Source of the DNA: Phallusia mammillata
Taxonomy: Eukaryota; Chordata; Ascidiacea; Phlebobranchia; Ascidiidae
NCBI GenBank assembly: GCA_003260075.1
Contig: QLIY01000089.1
Span: forward strand, 163,820 to 227,819
DNA: 64,000 bases
Direction: 5' to 3'
The translations under genes and the position numbers were made by a program. The notes beneath the pieces were generated by a model. It was not told where the DNA came from. It saw only the letters and a list, made by a program, of their open reading frames with translations, and did not search any database. Below, piece by piece: positions 26,036-37,269 of this stretch. The number at the start of each line of letters is the position of its first letter. Position 1 is the first letter of the stretch.

Positions 26036-26116
<81 letters not shown>

Positions 26117-29100
26117 TTTTTTATTGTGAAGTTGGAGCTGTGGCACTAGTAAGCAAAGAAGTATGGATAAAAAGCAACGCATCTAAGCAAGAAACGTTTG
26201 TTATTGATGAATCGGTTGGAAAGAATACAAGAATTAGCGTTTTCTACAAAACTGAAACTCTCCCCGTGGTAGGTTTTCACGTTAAAGCTTTTTTATAATA
26301 TAACCATTTTTTATTTAAATTTATTTGCTAATTGATTTTCTTTCCTGGAGTCATTTGGATGGATACGTTTTGGCTACATTTTGCATATAGTTTCGCTACA
26401 AAATATTTGATATTGATATGATTGAATATTCAGGTAATGCTCGAGTCTCCCAGTGGAGACGTTTTTGATGACCAGGAATCAACCGATGACGTAATTTTTT
26501 CACATGATTTAAGGTTTAAAACAATGACAATACGAATTCCAGGAGCTGCACAAGTAACCAATTTCTTTATTGATCTTTTGAATTCCAAATAATCGCTTTA
26601 CTTACTTTAATTGAAGGTAGGAATTTGGAAAGTAACATTTCAGAACAACATGCTGGCCTCCCGGATGTCCGTGAGGCTAAACATAATTTCATACCCCAGT
26701 TCTGAAGAACCGTTAGTGATTTCACCTGCATTATTGTGTCGCTCATTTGACTTCACAGGCACCGAATCAATGGTGATTTACGTTTACGCCAGTAAAGGTG
26801 AGACTAATTTCGTTCCTTATACGTACACTGATCACTGACATAAACGATAAACAATTTGTGTTTTATTCGCAGGCGAACTTGCTGTCCTCGGAGCCAACGT
26901 TGCAGCGGAGATAACGCGCCCTCTAGCGGTTTCCGGAATTGTTGACACAAGGTTTGTTGTTCTGAGGGACAATGGTCTTGATCCTGACGTCACAAGAGAC
27001 GATGGCGTATATTCAGCGTATTTTATTAGTTTTACAATGAAGGGAAGGTACAACGTAAAGGTAAAGGATATATGGGTGACAAAAAATTTTCGACGTAACA
27101 AATTTTTGATGCTAAGGTCTACGTGGATGACAACAATCAACAAGCATCCATTGACCCTATGTACATGCTTGGCATTGGTCTTTGGGACCAGGAACCAATT
27201 TCACACGACACTCGATATTTACTGCCAACATTACAGCCCAACGAAAGGTAAAGTTGAAATGACAATATTAATTTTGAATAAAAAGTGAATAAATATGATA
27301 ATTTTGCAGGTCCAACACAAATTCACGAATGCGTCGCCAGGCCACTGGAAGATTAACGTTAAAACCTTTTCAACGAGTAAGTTCTGCAGCTGGTGCTTTT
27401 AATGTGCGACAATGGAACGTGGACGACACCTGCACCCCAGGGTAAGACTTGTTCCCATTTTTGTGAAAGGATTATTGCTGGGTAGTTTTATTGCTGATAT
27501 GGAGATGCTTTAGCTGATTCAGAAGAAAGCTTTCTTTTTTTACTAAATACCGTAGAAGATTTGTCAGCATTGTGAATTTTTTTGTACTTCAGTAGGTCGA
27601 CAAGTTGCCGGTATTTATCAAAAATGTGAGCTCGGGCAGAACTAAAATCCCACTCACCACGTTGTTTTGTATAATCAAGTATTCGCCTGTCTGTTTCAAT
27701 CGCCTCAAGGTGGCCCAAATTATCAAAGTCAGAAAGCAGGCCAAGTAAATGGGAAATATATCGGGCAATTAACAATCTTAGGTACTTATCACAAACGTCA
27801 GCTAATAGTTCCAACAGCAAGCGCAGGTGACTGGATATATACATAAAGGACGATATTTTAGACTTTTTTTCGACACTTTCCGTATAGTCTGCTACACGAA
27901 GATTGCGCACTTTGTCACTAAGAGTTCTCAAGGCACTGGCAGTGTTAAAATCATTTGATTTTTTTGCCGCTCTTAAACCGTTTGTCAAAGTTTTCTCTTC
28001 GTACTGCGTTGATTTCTGGCATTGTGAACATGTAAACTTGTAATCACCTGTCGAGAACGGTGCGGTCTGCGTTTCTTTAGCCGTTGTTCGCTGTCTTTCC
28101 GGCTTAGTATCCGTTTGTGTGGAACGGGCATTAAACCGAGTTTTGTTGATCAAAGACGATGTTGCTTGCGATGTTATTGTTGCTTCTGTTTGTGTTTGTA
28201 CATTACAAACACCAAACAGTGGCCGCTTAGTTGAGGCATCTTTTATCAGCATGCTGTCAAGGCAAACCTCGGCTTCACGTGCGATAATCTGAGATGTTGT
28301 TTGTGTTAACACATTTCTGGTTTCTTTATGGATCGCCTCAACTTTTTTGTTGGTAATTCTCATGTTGTTGTTTTCATCGAAATCAGATATTTTTTCTGCA
28401 TTCGGTGTTTGCACAAGTTCCCGTCGTACATTCTGTGCTTTCGAATCCTCTGTCAAACGAATGCCTTGGATTAATTTGAGAAAGTTTTCCGCACTAATTG
28501 AGACTAAATTGGTCATCTTTACAGAATTGTTTTTAGAGCATAGATTGGCTGGTTCCACCAGTATATAAGTATCTTGCAAAAGCGAAAAAATCTCCTGTTC
28601 CGTTTTGTCCATCCTTGTTGCGACCTCGAGAAAATGACCAACCATACACAACTGGTATTTTAACAAATAGAAAACCTGCGAAGTTTGTCAAAACATTTTC
28701 CAATTAGCCAAATAGCACAAAATTAATACCAGTTTTACGACTTTAGGTCTATCCCCCCCCCCTTTCCAATTAGCCAAATAGCACAAAATTAATACCAGTT
28801 TTACGACTTTTTTTTACGACTAACATGTCAGGGAATTTAGTGTTTAAATCTGTGTCAGGGATATATACTATGAAATTAATGTACCAACGGAAAAAGTGTC
28901 TAGTAGTTAGCTACAACCGCGTCTATGCCATGAAACGTAAAGAGGTAAACTGGCGGCGCGCGCGTAACTGTTTGTTACTATAGTTGTCTGACAGTACGCG
29001 TTAAATACACAAATAAAATCCGCGTTTCAAGAAAACACAGCATTCGATGCTACGTGGGAACGTGGGAACGTGGGAAATTTCATTTGCTTTAACTGTGTAC

Positions 29101-32100
29101 CTCAGTGCATGGTTCTCAAACTTTTTGTTGCTGCGACGCCCCTGGAAAAGATTTCTGGACTTGTGACGCACCAGCAAATAAAAGTTAACATGGAAACTTA
29201 TTTAAAGTTGTGTTTGTTGATACAACAATAAAAAGCCACGAAACGGAACTATTCTGCGACGCCCTAGGAAAATTGAAACGACGCACCAGGGCGTCGCGAC
29301 GCACTGTTTGAGAACTACTGGTGTACCTAATATGCAAGGAACTAACTAACAACGAAAAGTCGAATGGCGTGAGACATAAAAACGTTTTTTCAGTGGCATT
29401 TTATTTCAAATTTAATAAGGTCTTTGTGTCTTCCGTTGTTAGTTTTTTTCTGTGTAAAAATAGTTTTTAGAGTGGTAAAGGTTGGAGANTTGCTGTTTTG
29501 CTGTACATTTGTAACTTTTGTCGCATTTTTTCTGAGTTCTGGCGCCACTTGCTGTAACGCAGCGGTTGTCAAACTGGGATCCGCGGTCCTTTAGGGCAGT
29601 GGTCGGCAACCACTGGTCCGCGGCCCGGTGCCGGTCCGTGACGAGTTTGTTACCGGGCCGCATAAAACTTGCTCAAGGTTCACTTTGAATCAAAGTTGTA
29701 ATAATTGTCATTAGTTTTCAGTACTGATTATTTGTGTTTTTTAAAGGCCGGTCCGTGATATAAAATTTTAGTTTTTTAAAAACCGGTCCGCAGTGCAAAA
29801 ATGGTTGCCGACCCCTGCTCTAGGGTATTTTGCGGGGACCGCGAAAAGGTGGAAGCAATTCTATATTTATATTTGGCGTCAGTTTGTGCAACTGAATAAG
29901 TGAAAGTAAGGATCGACCGCCTCCATTGCTATACAGTAGGCTTTAGTTTATTGCATGACAACCAGCCAAAATGCAATTGTTCGCGCACAATTGTAATGCT
30001 TTTGTCTTGTCTGTGATGTTAGATTTGGATCATTGTTATGCGCAATTTTGCATAACTAGCTAAAAATCCTGCAATCAACTTTCGTTTTTCTGAAATACAC
30101 ATTCAGGCTTGCGGACCGCGAGCCCTCGAAATAATGGCAAAGGGACCGTTTAGAAAAGATAACGAAAATGTTGGAGAAAAACTGGGTTAACGCAACCGAG
30201 ATAAATTTTGTCAGGGATTGTGTATCATAAAATATGGCAACCCTAGTCTATACCTGGGAAACAGTCATCAGTGCAGGCGACGGACAGCTTTAAATTGAAA
30301 ACCAAATAATGTGATTCTATAGACAGGATACTATAGACAGGGCAGCTTCCTGCTATCTCATGGCTTCTTTTCGAGTTAACTCGAAGAGGCGACATGCTTA
30401 TACTGCATTTGCGGAAAGAAACGGCAACACAAACTCATTTGTTTTTTTAAAGATACGTTCATTTTCAAGACGCCTGCTACAAAGTTATAGGATCACCAAG
30501 GTTGGAGTTCGACAGGGCTCAATCGTACTGCGTATCTGATGGTGGAGAGTTGTCAGTACTTAACAGCAAACAAGAACTAAGCTGGTTGCTTGCACGAATT
30601 ACTCCACAAAACGATCCATCAGCGGGCAATGCGTGGTTCGGGGGAGTAGACGAGGTAAAGATGATTAATAATTGCACTAGTAAATATAATTTTATGAATA
30701 ACCCCAAATTCCAAGAAGTTCGAGTTACTGACACTGCATGTATTTATCTTTTTAAACAGCAATTGCGGGCAAACGAAGAGTTGGATATTGAACAAATCGT
30801 GCAACGAGTTCGCAGAGGAATGGCTGATGAAGATTTGGATGCTCTTACCTCGCTTTTTAACCAAACTAACCTATCTGGAGATCTTTTATATGCTGCTGAC
30901 TCGTTTGATCCAGATCTTCAGGGTTTGACAGCAAAGGACATCAACAGGTAAATCTGAAACAAACGTACGGACCTAGGTACCAAACATTTGCTAAAACTAC
31001 CTCAAGAATGTTGCAACACGCTAACATTCTTCTAACATTCTTAATCAGTCACAATAAAAACAAACCCTTATAACCACAAAGTAAAGCACTCTGTTGAACA
31101 GCCTTTGCTTTGAGTCATTCAAGCGTTTCCGAGGAAAAAAAGGCTATCCTCTGTGTTCTGCCATGTTTTAGGTTTAGGATATCCGGTAGCCATCTTTCGC
31201 AACACAGAGTTTTACGCTCCACCAGGAAATGAGTAAGATTAGGTATTCCTTTGCAAAACTAATTAAATAAGGGTAGTGTGGCCTCATACACTTTTTCAAA
31301 TTATACCCGTGAAAAAATAACATAATATGTATGCAGGATCATCAATAAACTGGGCCTGAAGACCAGGAACGATCTGATAAATGAACTTCGTTCGTATGCA
31401 ACAAGTCTTAGAAAGCAACTTCGATCTAACACAGTTTTAAATGTAAGAACTCGGCAACTCACAGTCCAAACTTAAAACAACATTCAAAACATTCTTCTCT
31501 TTGCAGGGAGTTAATACACGAGCGCGAAGACAGCTGTCACCTGGCAGTTTTGACTTGCAGGGTTTGTTAGCTTTGGGCCTAGGGCCTCCTCCAAATACGA
31601 TCAGCACCTCCTCGCCACCAAAGATAACACAATCGACAGTTACTGGGACTGAATCTGTTACAGGAATTTCAAACTTTACAGAAACATACACAGACACTGT
31701 GACGTTATCACCAGCAAAACGAGAACCCGAGGTAATGGCAAATTGCTTCCAGCATAGAACGTGTGTCGTTTTTTTCATCTCTTAAAACGCAATGGAAAAA
31801 TCGTTTGAAAAAGTTGTAGTGCACAAAACAACCCCCTGACCAACTTCAGAGTTGTACGAGTTTCCCATATTTTCTTATATTTGCTAATTTTAGCTACAGA
31901 TCTATGTTACTTAAAAAACGCTTTTCGTGGGTGGGTTCATTGGCACGATTCCCAAGTATTTCAAAATGCCACCGTTTTGTTTACATCAGTTCTCAATCTT
32001 AACGAGATAGGTTGCAAATCACTAGTGCAGACAATCTATATTCTGCCCTTGATTGCACAGCATCGATTGCCAAATAAGATTATCTTCATGACAGCAAATC

Positions 32101-35100
32101 AAACGCCTGTTTGGGGCGTATAGCTGAAAAAGATTACGCAAACTATTGCAGGAAACCGGTGCTGACCGTCCATCTTTTAAGTAAAGTCACAGTTGTAATG
32201 CACGACTGAATCTTATGGGTCAATGAAGAAGTGACGACCGATTGACGGTATGATACTGTTGTACAACTCATGACTATGTTAAAACATGAAAACTTCAACA
32301 CATCGCTTTCATTACATACACTGAATACGCTTAGTACACCATACGGGGCGTTTAGGCATTTCAAAAATCTATTTGTGAATGCGTTGTTTTGGGGGGCAAA
32401 TCGTCCATGTAAAGCGAAATATGTTTTCACTATCGTCGTATGGAGAAAGTTTTAACAGAATCCTTGTTTCTATTTAAAACATGTCGTTGATTTACATTAG
32501 TTTACTCTTGCGAGAAGGTTAATGCGGGTATAGGGTTTTACTAAAGGTTTGCTGAAAGTGCATGCTGCCTATAATAATTTTGGTTATGTTTATCATTTTT
32601 TGCTTTCAAACTAGATTCCGGACCCACAAAGCAGCGGCACAGACATTCCAACTTGCTCATGGTTTCAAACCGGAAAACTTGTGGAATCGACTGGAGATGT
32701 TTGTCAAACACTTCGAAAGTTTGTTTGCGAAAAGCCAGGTGTGTTGCTGCATATACACACATATGTTCGGCAGTACTCTTTTTTGACATTTAAATGAAAA
32801 GCATAGCCTATACCGGGCCTTGTATCATAATTGCTGTATCGGATTTTATGTTTTGCTTGTAGTGCGAGACAGATTTCCACCGTCGCGAATAGTTGACTTG
32901 CGAGGACGTGTGAACACCGAAGACAAACTTTTGACGCTAAGATGGTCCGCGCCCGGTGATGACTTAGATATGGGTCGAGGTTAGTTGATGTTTTTAAAGA
33001 GATTTCAAATGCATGTAAAAAACATTTGAAATCTCAAATTAATCAAATGATGTTTTCCAGCGGATGGCTACGATGTTCGCATTCTACGCACACGGATAGC
33101 CAGACATGTGCTTGCGTTCAACTTCGAGAAAGGTGTGAAGGTTGCTGATGACGCAATTGTTACAGGAAATCTAAGAAGTCCCAGGTCAGCAGGAGACACC
33201 GAACGAATGGTTGTCAATCTCACGCAAAATATGAGTAAGTACAACCACTTATGCCGAGATATTTTACAACGTTGTTAAAAAAGATTTCCACTACCAGCTT
33301 CAGGCATACAATTTTAAAACACAAAGATATTTTTTATGTTCGATATTCTTGACTAAATGTGTTTTTTTTTCAGTTTGTCCACCACATGGCGCTATTGACC
33401 TGATATTTGCTGTACCACCAGAAGTTTTCGAAGTTCGAAGGCCTAACGCACCTGTCGTTGGTGCAGTTGAAGATGTTCGCGAGGCCTTGTTGCAATTTAT
33501 TAGCGAAGTTGTTGGCAACTTTACGCTAGGTATTTTTCTATCCACATATTATTGTAGTTGACCCAACGGATTGAGTCCACTAACTGTTGATAGTTTTTTA
33601 CGACATAGTACTATTCTTTTTTAGATGAGTTTGAAATGCAAGTGTCGTTGATTGCCCACACCGTAAACATTCCTATTTTAACCTTCGCAAATAAATTAAG
33701 TCTGAACGAAATACTGACAGCCATCAAAACCACGCCTTTGACTGTGCCGACGCCAATATCTTCAAGTAAGTTGTGTTTAACTGTTACTATCTTTACTACT
33801 GAGATTACAGAATATCCAACACAATTCTTGGTGGTGAATACTGGAATGTACGAACACTTCTTGGTGCTGTGAAGCAATGTCGCTATTTCATTTTTTTGTT
33901 ACAGTTGACGAAACTATAAATAATATGCAAAGAAAGGGAGGACGATTAGACGCTTCAAAAGTTCTCATCGTGATAACTGACAAAATTGAAGACTTGGAAA
34001 ACGTAACCGGTGTTAAAAAGTTAATTGTGTCCACAAGTCAAACCGTAAACAAGTGAGTTAGTGCTTATAGAGAAACGCGTAACAAAAACCTTCACTTATG
34101 TCATATCATTTATTACCAGAACTCTTTTATGGCAAACTGCTTTTGCGCCGGGATGCAGAAATTCCTTCATGGTCAACGGAATAAAAGAATTGCCCTCCAT
34201 AGCCGCAGCTATTCAAATGCAGTTGTGTAAAGCACGAATCAACGAGTTTCAGGTAGCAGATTTATCTTATTGGTGTCGCCCTTTTTGGTGACCTGTCGGA
34301 AGTTTGTTTTCGGATAACCCATGACATACATTACAACCAAATAATAAAAGCTCTGTACGTCCTGATTTAAAGCTCGGCCGATGTTAAAATCTCACTGTTT
34401 CGAACACTATATTTACACACATTGTTTTGTTACAGGCGGTTGGAGTGTCGGCTTTTGATGATGTAGGACATCGTGGTGATCCATCCAATATTATCCCGTT
34501 TGTTATGTCAAATGATCCCGAAACGATTGCTTGTCCAGTCATTGAGGCATGTGTGGATGTTCTTAATGATAGCTTTCAAATCTTTGATGAAATCTTTGAC
34601 AAAGTTTTTTTTTCAATTTTAGAAAATTCCCGAACCTGCACCGGCGCAGGCAAACATAGGACGAACTGTGGGCCTTGCTGTTGGTCTCCCTATTACTGTC
34701 ATATTGTCTATCCTTGGCACAGTCATGCTGTTTGGGCAGGTCAAGAAGTGGAAGAAAAAAAGACAAGAAGAAAAAGAAAAGAAAGAGCAACAAGAACGGG
34801 TAAATAGATAATTAATCATTGTCTGCAACAGATAATCACTTGTATAATACTATTTTGTGCATCTGTTAGAAACAATGATTTTCCAACATTTTTTCATTGC
34901 GGTCCTCACAATTTTCCTATGTTCTTGCGGTCGAATCTGAATACATTGGTAATTGTAATGTTAAATGTATATCGCAGGTTGGCAGCAAAACGAAAGCCTG
35001 AGTTAACGAATAAAAATTAATCCGCACAACATCATTTCTACAACAACCGACAAGACCCTTTTTAGCTAATTTACGAGCACACGCATAAAATGATCCAACA

Positions 35101-35549
35101 GCAGTTTTCTACACCTCAGATAAGACGAAAACATTAGGATTGTACGCAAACAGTTGCCTTCCTTTGTTGCTTGAATAAACGGAGCATTGCTTGACACTGC
35201 CACAGGTTTAAGTGCGTTTGGCAATAATTCACACCATTCATAAACAAAACATTCTAATCTTTTGGCGGTCCAGTCGAAATAGCTTTGCGGACTAACAGAG
35301 ATTCTCGGAAAACATTTTGAGCGGATGTGTGTTCTACCTTTTTTAATGTGCGTTTATCATACTAAAAACATAACAAAATATTATGTGCAGATGGAAAAAG
35401 CCAGAGCTGCTCGAGCCGCTGCAGTTCAGGCCGCGGCCGCACAAGCAGCGTCGTCGTCACAAAACGATCCGAACATAAACAACAATGCTGTTAAAAAGGC
35501 CTGGTACAGCAAAAATCAGACGTCGCCTTTGAATTTCCCTCCGGTGTAA
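22641..35549 (+). CDS. Composite CLCA / C-type lectin / VWA membrane protein
   Basis: About 29 exons join in phase: 22641-22848, 23121-23262, 23371-23484, 23549-23698, 23770-23944, 24005-24137, 24333-24459, 24759-24865, 24964-25105, 25172-25306, 25384-25478, 25538-25689, 25888-26268 (broken by poly-C), 26434-26553, 26617-26797, 26873-27060, 27117-27247, 27310-27441, 30453-30654, 30760-30947, 31337-31442, 31507-31731, 32615-32738, 32863-32979, 33061-33234, 33374-33529, 33625-33765, 33905-34052, 34120-34252, 34436-34546, 34623-34799, 35391-35549. Domain order: cytoplasmic coiled-coil and signal anchor; CLCA zincin-like domain (ASEFAKLRWGVYDE); VWA with intact MIDAS (DVSTS, TDG); beta-sandwich; split C-type lectin domain; FN3-like domain (FPPSRIVDLRG, RWSAPGDDLD); MIDAS-less VWA; transmembrane helix; Lys/Glu- and Ala-rich tail. 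CLCA proteins are secreted or membrane regulators of anion conductance and mucus. One exon may be missing in the lectin part, and the start exon is less certain. Confidence 0.82.
24139..24315. repeat. Direct copies around poly-C (joint)
   Basis: 84 bp (24139-24222) recur at 24232-24315 with one substitution, separated by nine C's. The block is intronic in the CLCA-lectin gene, just after the exon ending 24137. Confidence 0.9.
26038..26116. repeat. 79-nt poly-C inside a CLCA exon
   Basis: The run follows SELMEAF of the VWA end and precedes VALVSKEVWIKSNA. Read through, it gives an in-frame polyproline of 26 residues. CLCA relatives have about 20 ordinary residues here and no polyproline, so the tract probably replaces a short exon end, an intron and an exon start that were not assembled. 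Confidence 0.8.
27488..28645 (-). CDS. Intronless nested gene, unknown function, TQT-motif rich
   Basis: Uninterrupted frame of 385 residues from ATG 28645 to TAA 27490-27488. It lies wholly in the 3-kb intron (27442-30452) of the CLCA-lectin gene on the opposite strand. I do not recognise the family. The first third is Asn/Lys-rich; the middle has repeated TQT-type motifs (NVQTQTE, ARSTQTD, AKETQTA), which resemble dynein light chain LC8 binding sites. A C-x-x-C pair (TCSQCQ) follows. The C-terminal third is Leu-rich and probably helical (HLRLLLELLADV, YISHLLGLLSD), ending in a basic Lys/Ser tail. A poly(A) signal AATAAA overlaps the stop codon. It may be a retrogene or an intron-hosted lineage-specific gene. 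Confidence 0.75.
   Translation of the reverse strand: MVGHFLEVATRMDKTEQEIFSLLQDTYILVEPANLCSKNNSVKMTNLVSISAENFLKLIQGIRLTEDSKAQNVRRELVQTPNAEKISDFDENNNMRITNKKVEAIHKETRNVLTQTTSQIIAREAEVCLDSMLIKDASTKRPLFGVCNVQTQTEATITSQATSSLINKTRFNARSTQTDTKPERQRTTAKETQTAPFSTGDYKFTCSQCQKSTQYEEKTLTNGLRAAKKSNDFNTASALRTLSDKVRNLRVADYTESVEKKSKISSFMYISSHLRLLLELLADVCDKYLRLLIARYISHLLGLLSDFDNLGHLEAIETDRRILDYTKQRGEWDFSSARAHIFDKYRQLVDLLKYKKIHNADKSSTVFSKKRKLSSESAKASPYQQ
28694..28825. repeat. Direct copies around poly-C (joint)
   Basis: About 50 bp (TTTCCAATTAGCCAAATAGC...) at 28694-28745 recurs at 28764-28815 after a short poly-C. It lies just upstream of the nested gene. Confidence 0.8.
29103..29320. mobile_element. hAT-like MITE, 218 bp
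   Basis: Imperfect terminal inverted repeats: CAGTGCATGGTTCTCAAAC at the left and, reversed, CAGTAGTTCTCAAAC at the right. The flanks carry an exact 8-bp target duplication GTGTACCT (29095-29102 and 29321-29328). There is no coding capacity. Intronic in the CLCA-lectin gene. Confidence 0.85.
29597..29817. mobile_element. hAT-like MITE, 221 bp, probably nested
   Basis: Ends CAGTGGTCGGCAACC and, reversed, CAGGGGTCGGCAACC. The flanks CTTTAGGG and CTCTAGGG match at 7 of 8 positions. The sequence outside (CAGCGGTTGTCAAACTGGG from 29560, GCGGACCGCGAGCCC near 30113) looks like an older hAT element into which this one inserted. Confidence 0.75.
30453..32738 (+). other. C-type lectin domain split by a Ser/Thr-rich insert
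   Basis: The N half begins at the CLCA junction as CTPGYVHFQDACYKV and continues through AQSYCVSDGGELSVL to NAWFGGVDE. The C half (32615-32738) reads TCSWFQTGKLVES, then DVCQTLRKFVCEKP. Between them three exons (30760-30947, 31337-31442, 31507-31731) add about 170 residues: a helical charged part, then a Ser/Thr-rich mucin-like part with a basic site (NTRARRQL). The Ca-binding EPN/QPD and WND motifs are not visible, so sugar binding is doubtful. Confidence 0.75.
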
Positions 35550-36066
35550 ACGTTAATTCTACATGTATTACTTTAAACAAATAATAATATGTTACAAAAT
35601 TTTACTGAAATCAAGCCTGGCCGAGTTCGAATTTTTTGTTTTATTGCTGTTTTGCTGTACATTTGTAACTTTTGTCGCATTTTTTCTGAGTTCTGGCGCC
35701 ACTTGCTGTGTGTTTAATATAACCATATGACCACGCGACTACCTTCAAAGGCGTCTTTTGTTGTCACTTATTTGCCATCACGAGCCACGTTGTTCAGTGA
35801 AGTGTTTCATAGAAACATCTTGGGATAATTATTATCAAGGGGAAGTCCCTTGTATAAGTGCGAAGCTGCCGTGTGCCGTCCATGTGTAATGAAATCAAAG
35901 TCAAATGTAAAAAGGTTCGTGGAAGATCGAATTGCGTTGGTTCTTCACATATCATAGATGCCTAATACGTATTTTTCACAGGTGTCAGCTTAACGATTAT
36001 ATTTTGCATTTTAGTCAAAAACTAGTTTCAATTTTAATGACAAATACGCGTAGTTGAGCCAAGAAC
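35550..36066. other. Spacer with a copy of a 66-bp repeat
   Basis: 3' end of the CLCA-lectin gene and upstream region of PHOSPHO2. The segment 35644-35711 matches 29490-29557 almost perfectly (GCTGTTTTGCTGTACATTTG... to ...GGCGCCACTTGCTG). No gene seen. Confidence 0.6.
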
Positions 36067-36780
36067 ATGGACAAGTCCTTGGTAGTGTTTGATTTTGACC
36101 ATACCATCTTAAACGACAACGCAGATACGTCAGTCTTTAATTTAATTAGCAATAAGGATATGGCTCGCAAACTGTGGGATCAATATGAGGAAGGTAAATG
36201 GACTGAATTCATGAACAAGGTCATGACATTTTTGTTTGAAAGTCAAATTTCCTATGATGAAATTAAAAATGAATTGGTCAGTTTGCCACTTGTACCTGGA
36301 ATGACTGACGTTTTGGAGTATCTTGGTAAAAATCCTGCATATGACTGTATAATTTTATCTGATGCCAACAGCTTGTTTATCAAAACTATACTGGAAGCGA
36401 AGGGTCTCATGTGGACTGTTAATGAAGTAATTACAAATCCTGCTGAAGTTGAAAGTTCTGGAAAAGTTGTCATACATCCTTGCCATGTTCATTCCCACTC
36501 AACCTGCCCTTCCAATATGTGTAAGGGTACTTTACTTTCCCAACTGAAACAAAAGAAGGGTGACAACTATTACAAGAAAGTGTGTTATGTTGGTGATGGT
36601 TCCAATGACTTATGCCCCTGTCTGCAACTTTCTTCAAATGACTTTGCTTTTCCTCGAATTGGCTACAAACTAGAGAAGAGACTTCAATGTATTATGTCGA
36701 GTGAAAAAGGCAAAATCCATGCACAGATAGTAAAATGGGAAAGTGGATCACATATTCTCAATGTGATCAGGACTCTTTAA
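36067..36780 (+). CDS. PHOSPHO2: PHOSPHO2-like phosphatase (HAD superfamily)
   Basis: Single-exon gene of 237 residues, the usual family length. PHOSPHO1/2 enzymes are cytosolic Mg-dependent HAD phosphatases. PHOSPHO1 prefers phosphocholine and phosphoethanolamine; PHOSPHO2 acts on pyridoxal 5'-phosphate. Motif I is VFDFDHTILNDN (catalytic D-x-D-x-T) near residues 7-18. Motif II is IILSDAN. The loop SHSTCPSNMCK has the family Cys pair, and motif III/IV is VGDGSNDLCP. The N-terminus and the TNPAEVESSGKV segment fit PHOSPHO2 better than PHOSPHO1. All catalytic motifs are intact. An ATTAAA lies soon after the stop. Substrate is inferred from family only. Confidence 0.92.
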   Translation: MDKSLVVFDFDHTILNDNADTSVFNLISNKDMARKLWDQYEEGKWTEFMNKVMTFLFESQISYDEIKNELVSLPLVPGMTDVLEYLGKNPAYDCIILSDANSLFIKTILEAKGLMWTVNEVITNPAEVESSGKVVIHPCHVHSHSTCPSNMCKGTLLSQLKQKKGDNYYKKVCYVGDGSNDLCPCLQLSSNDFAFPRIGYKLEKRLQCIMSSEKGKIHAQIVKWESGSHILNVIRTL

Positions 36781-37269
36781 TCAAAAATCTTTTGCTTTGC
36801 TGTTTTTATCATAATTTAAGCAGATGTGCTATGTTGTAGTTTTGCCTTCATTATTAAATTTATGATGCTTTTGTTACATTTTTTGGGGGGTCATGAACCT
36901 CATATGATTGTGGAGTGGTTCTCAAAAACTGATTTTGATGAACTGTGGTACACAACTTAAATAAGGATTTTAGTCAAAAACATAAAATTTTGCAGAAACT
37001 TGCAGATTATGCAGTGTGTGTTTATGTGTCAAAAATATTTTATTTTGGTTGTGCATGTTTATGATTCAATACCCACATTTGTAAACGGAAATTCACTACT
37101 CTTTGATTTTTGGTTTAGTCACATTGTTTGAACATTAGTTTACTTTAAATCTAAATGTATGTTAGCTTACTTGTGATGTATAAAAATGACAATAATGTAT
37201 GTCGTAAGTGTTGTTTATTGTTTTGTTCAGCACTCATAACATTTATAGTGTAATTCTAACTTTTTTCAA
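36781..37269. other. Spacer between PHOSPHO2 and DUS3L
   Basis: AT-rich. It holds the PHOSPHO2 3' UTR and the DUS3L promoter. Nothing else recognised. Confidence 0.5.

Noticed and set aside
26038..26116. Polyproline coding stretch as a real protein feature
   Set aside because: It is a pure C homopolymer like those at 47684 and 55331, and family members have no proline run there.
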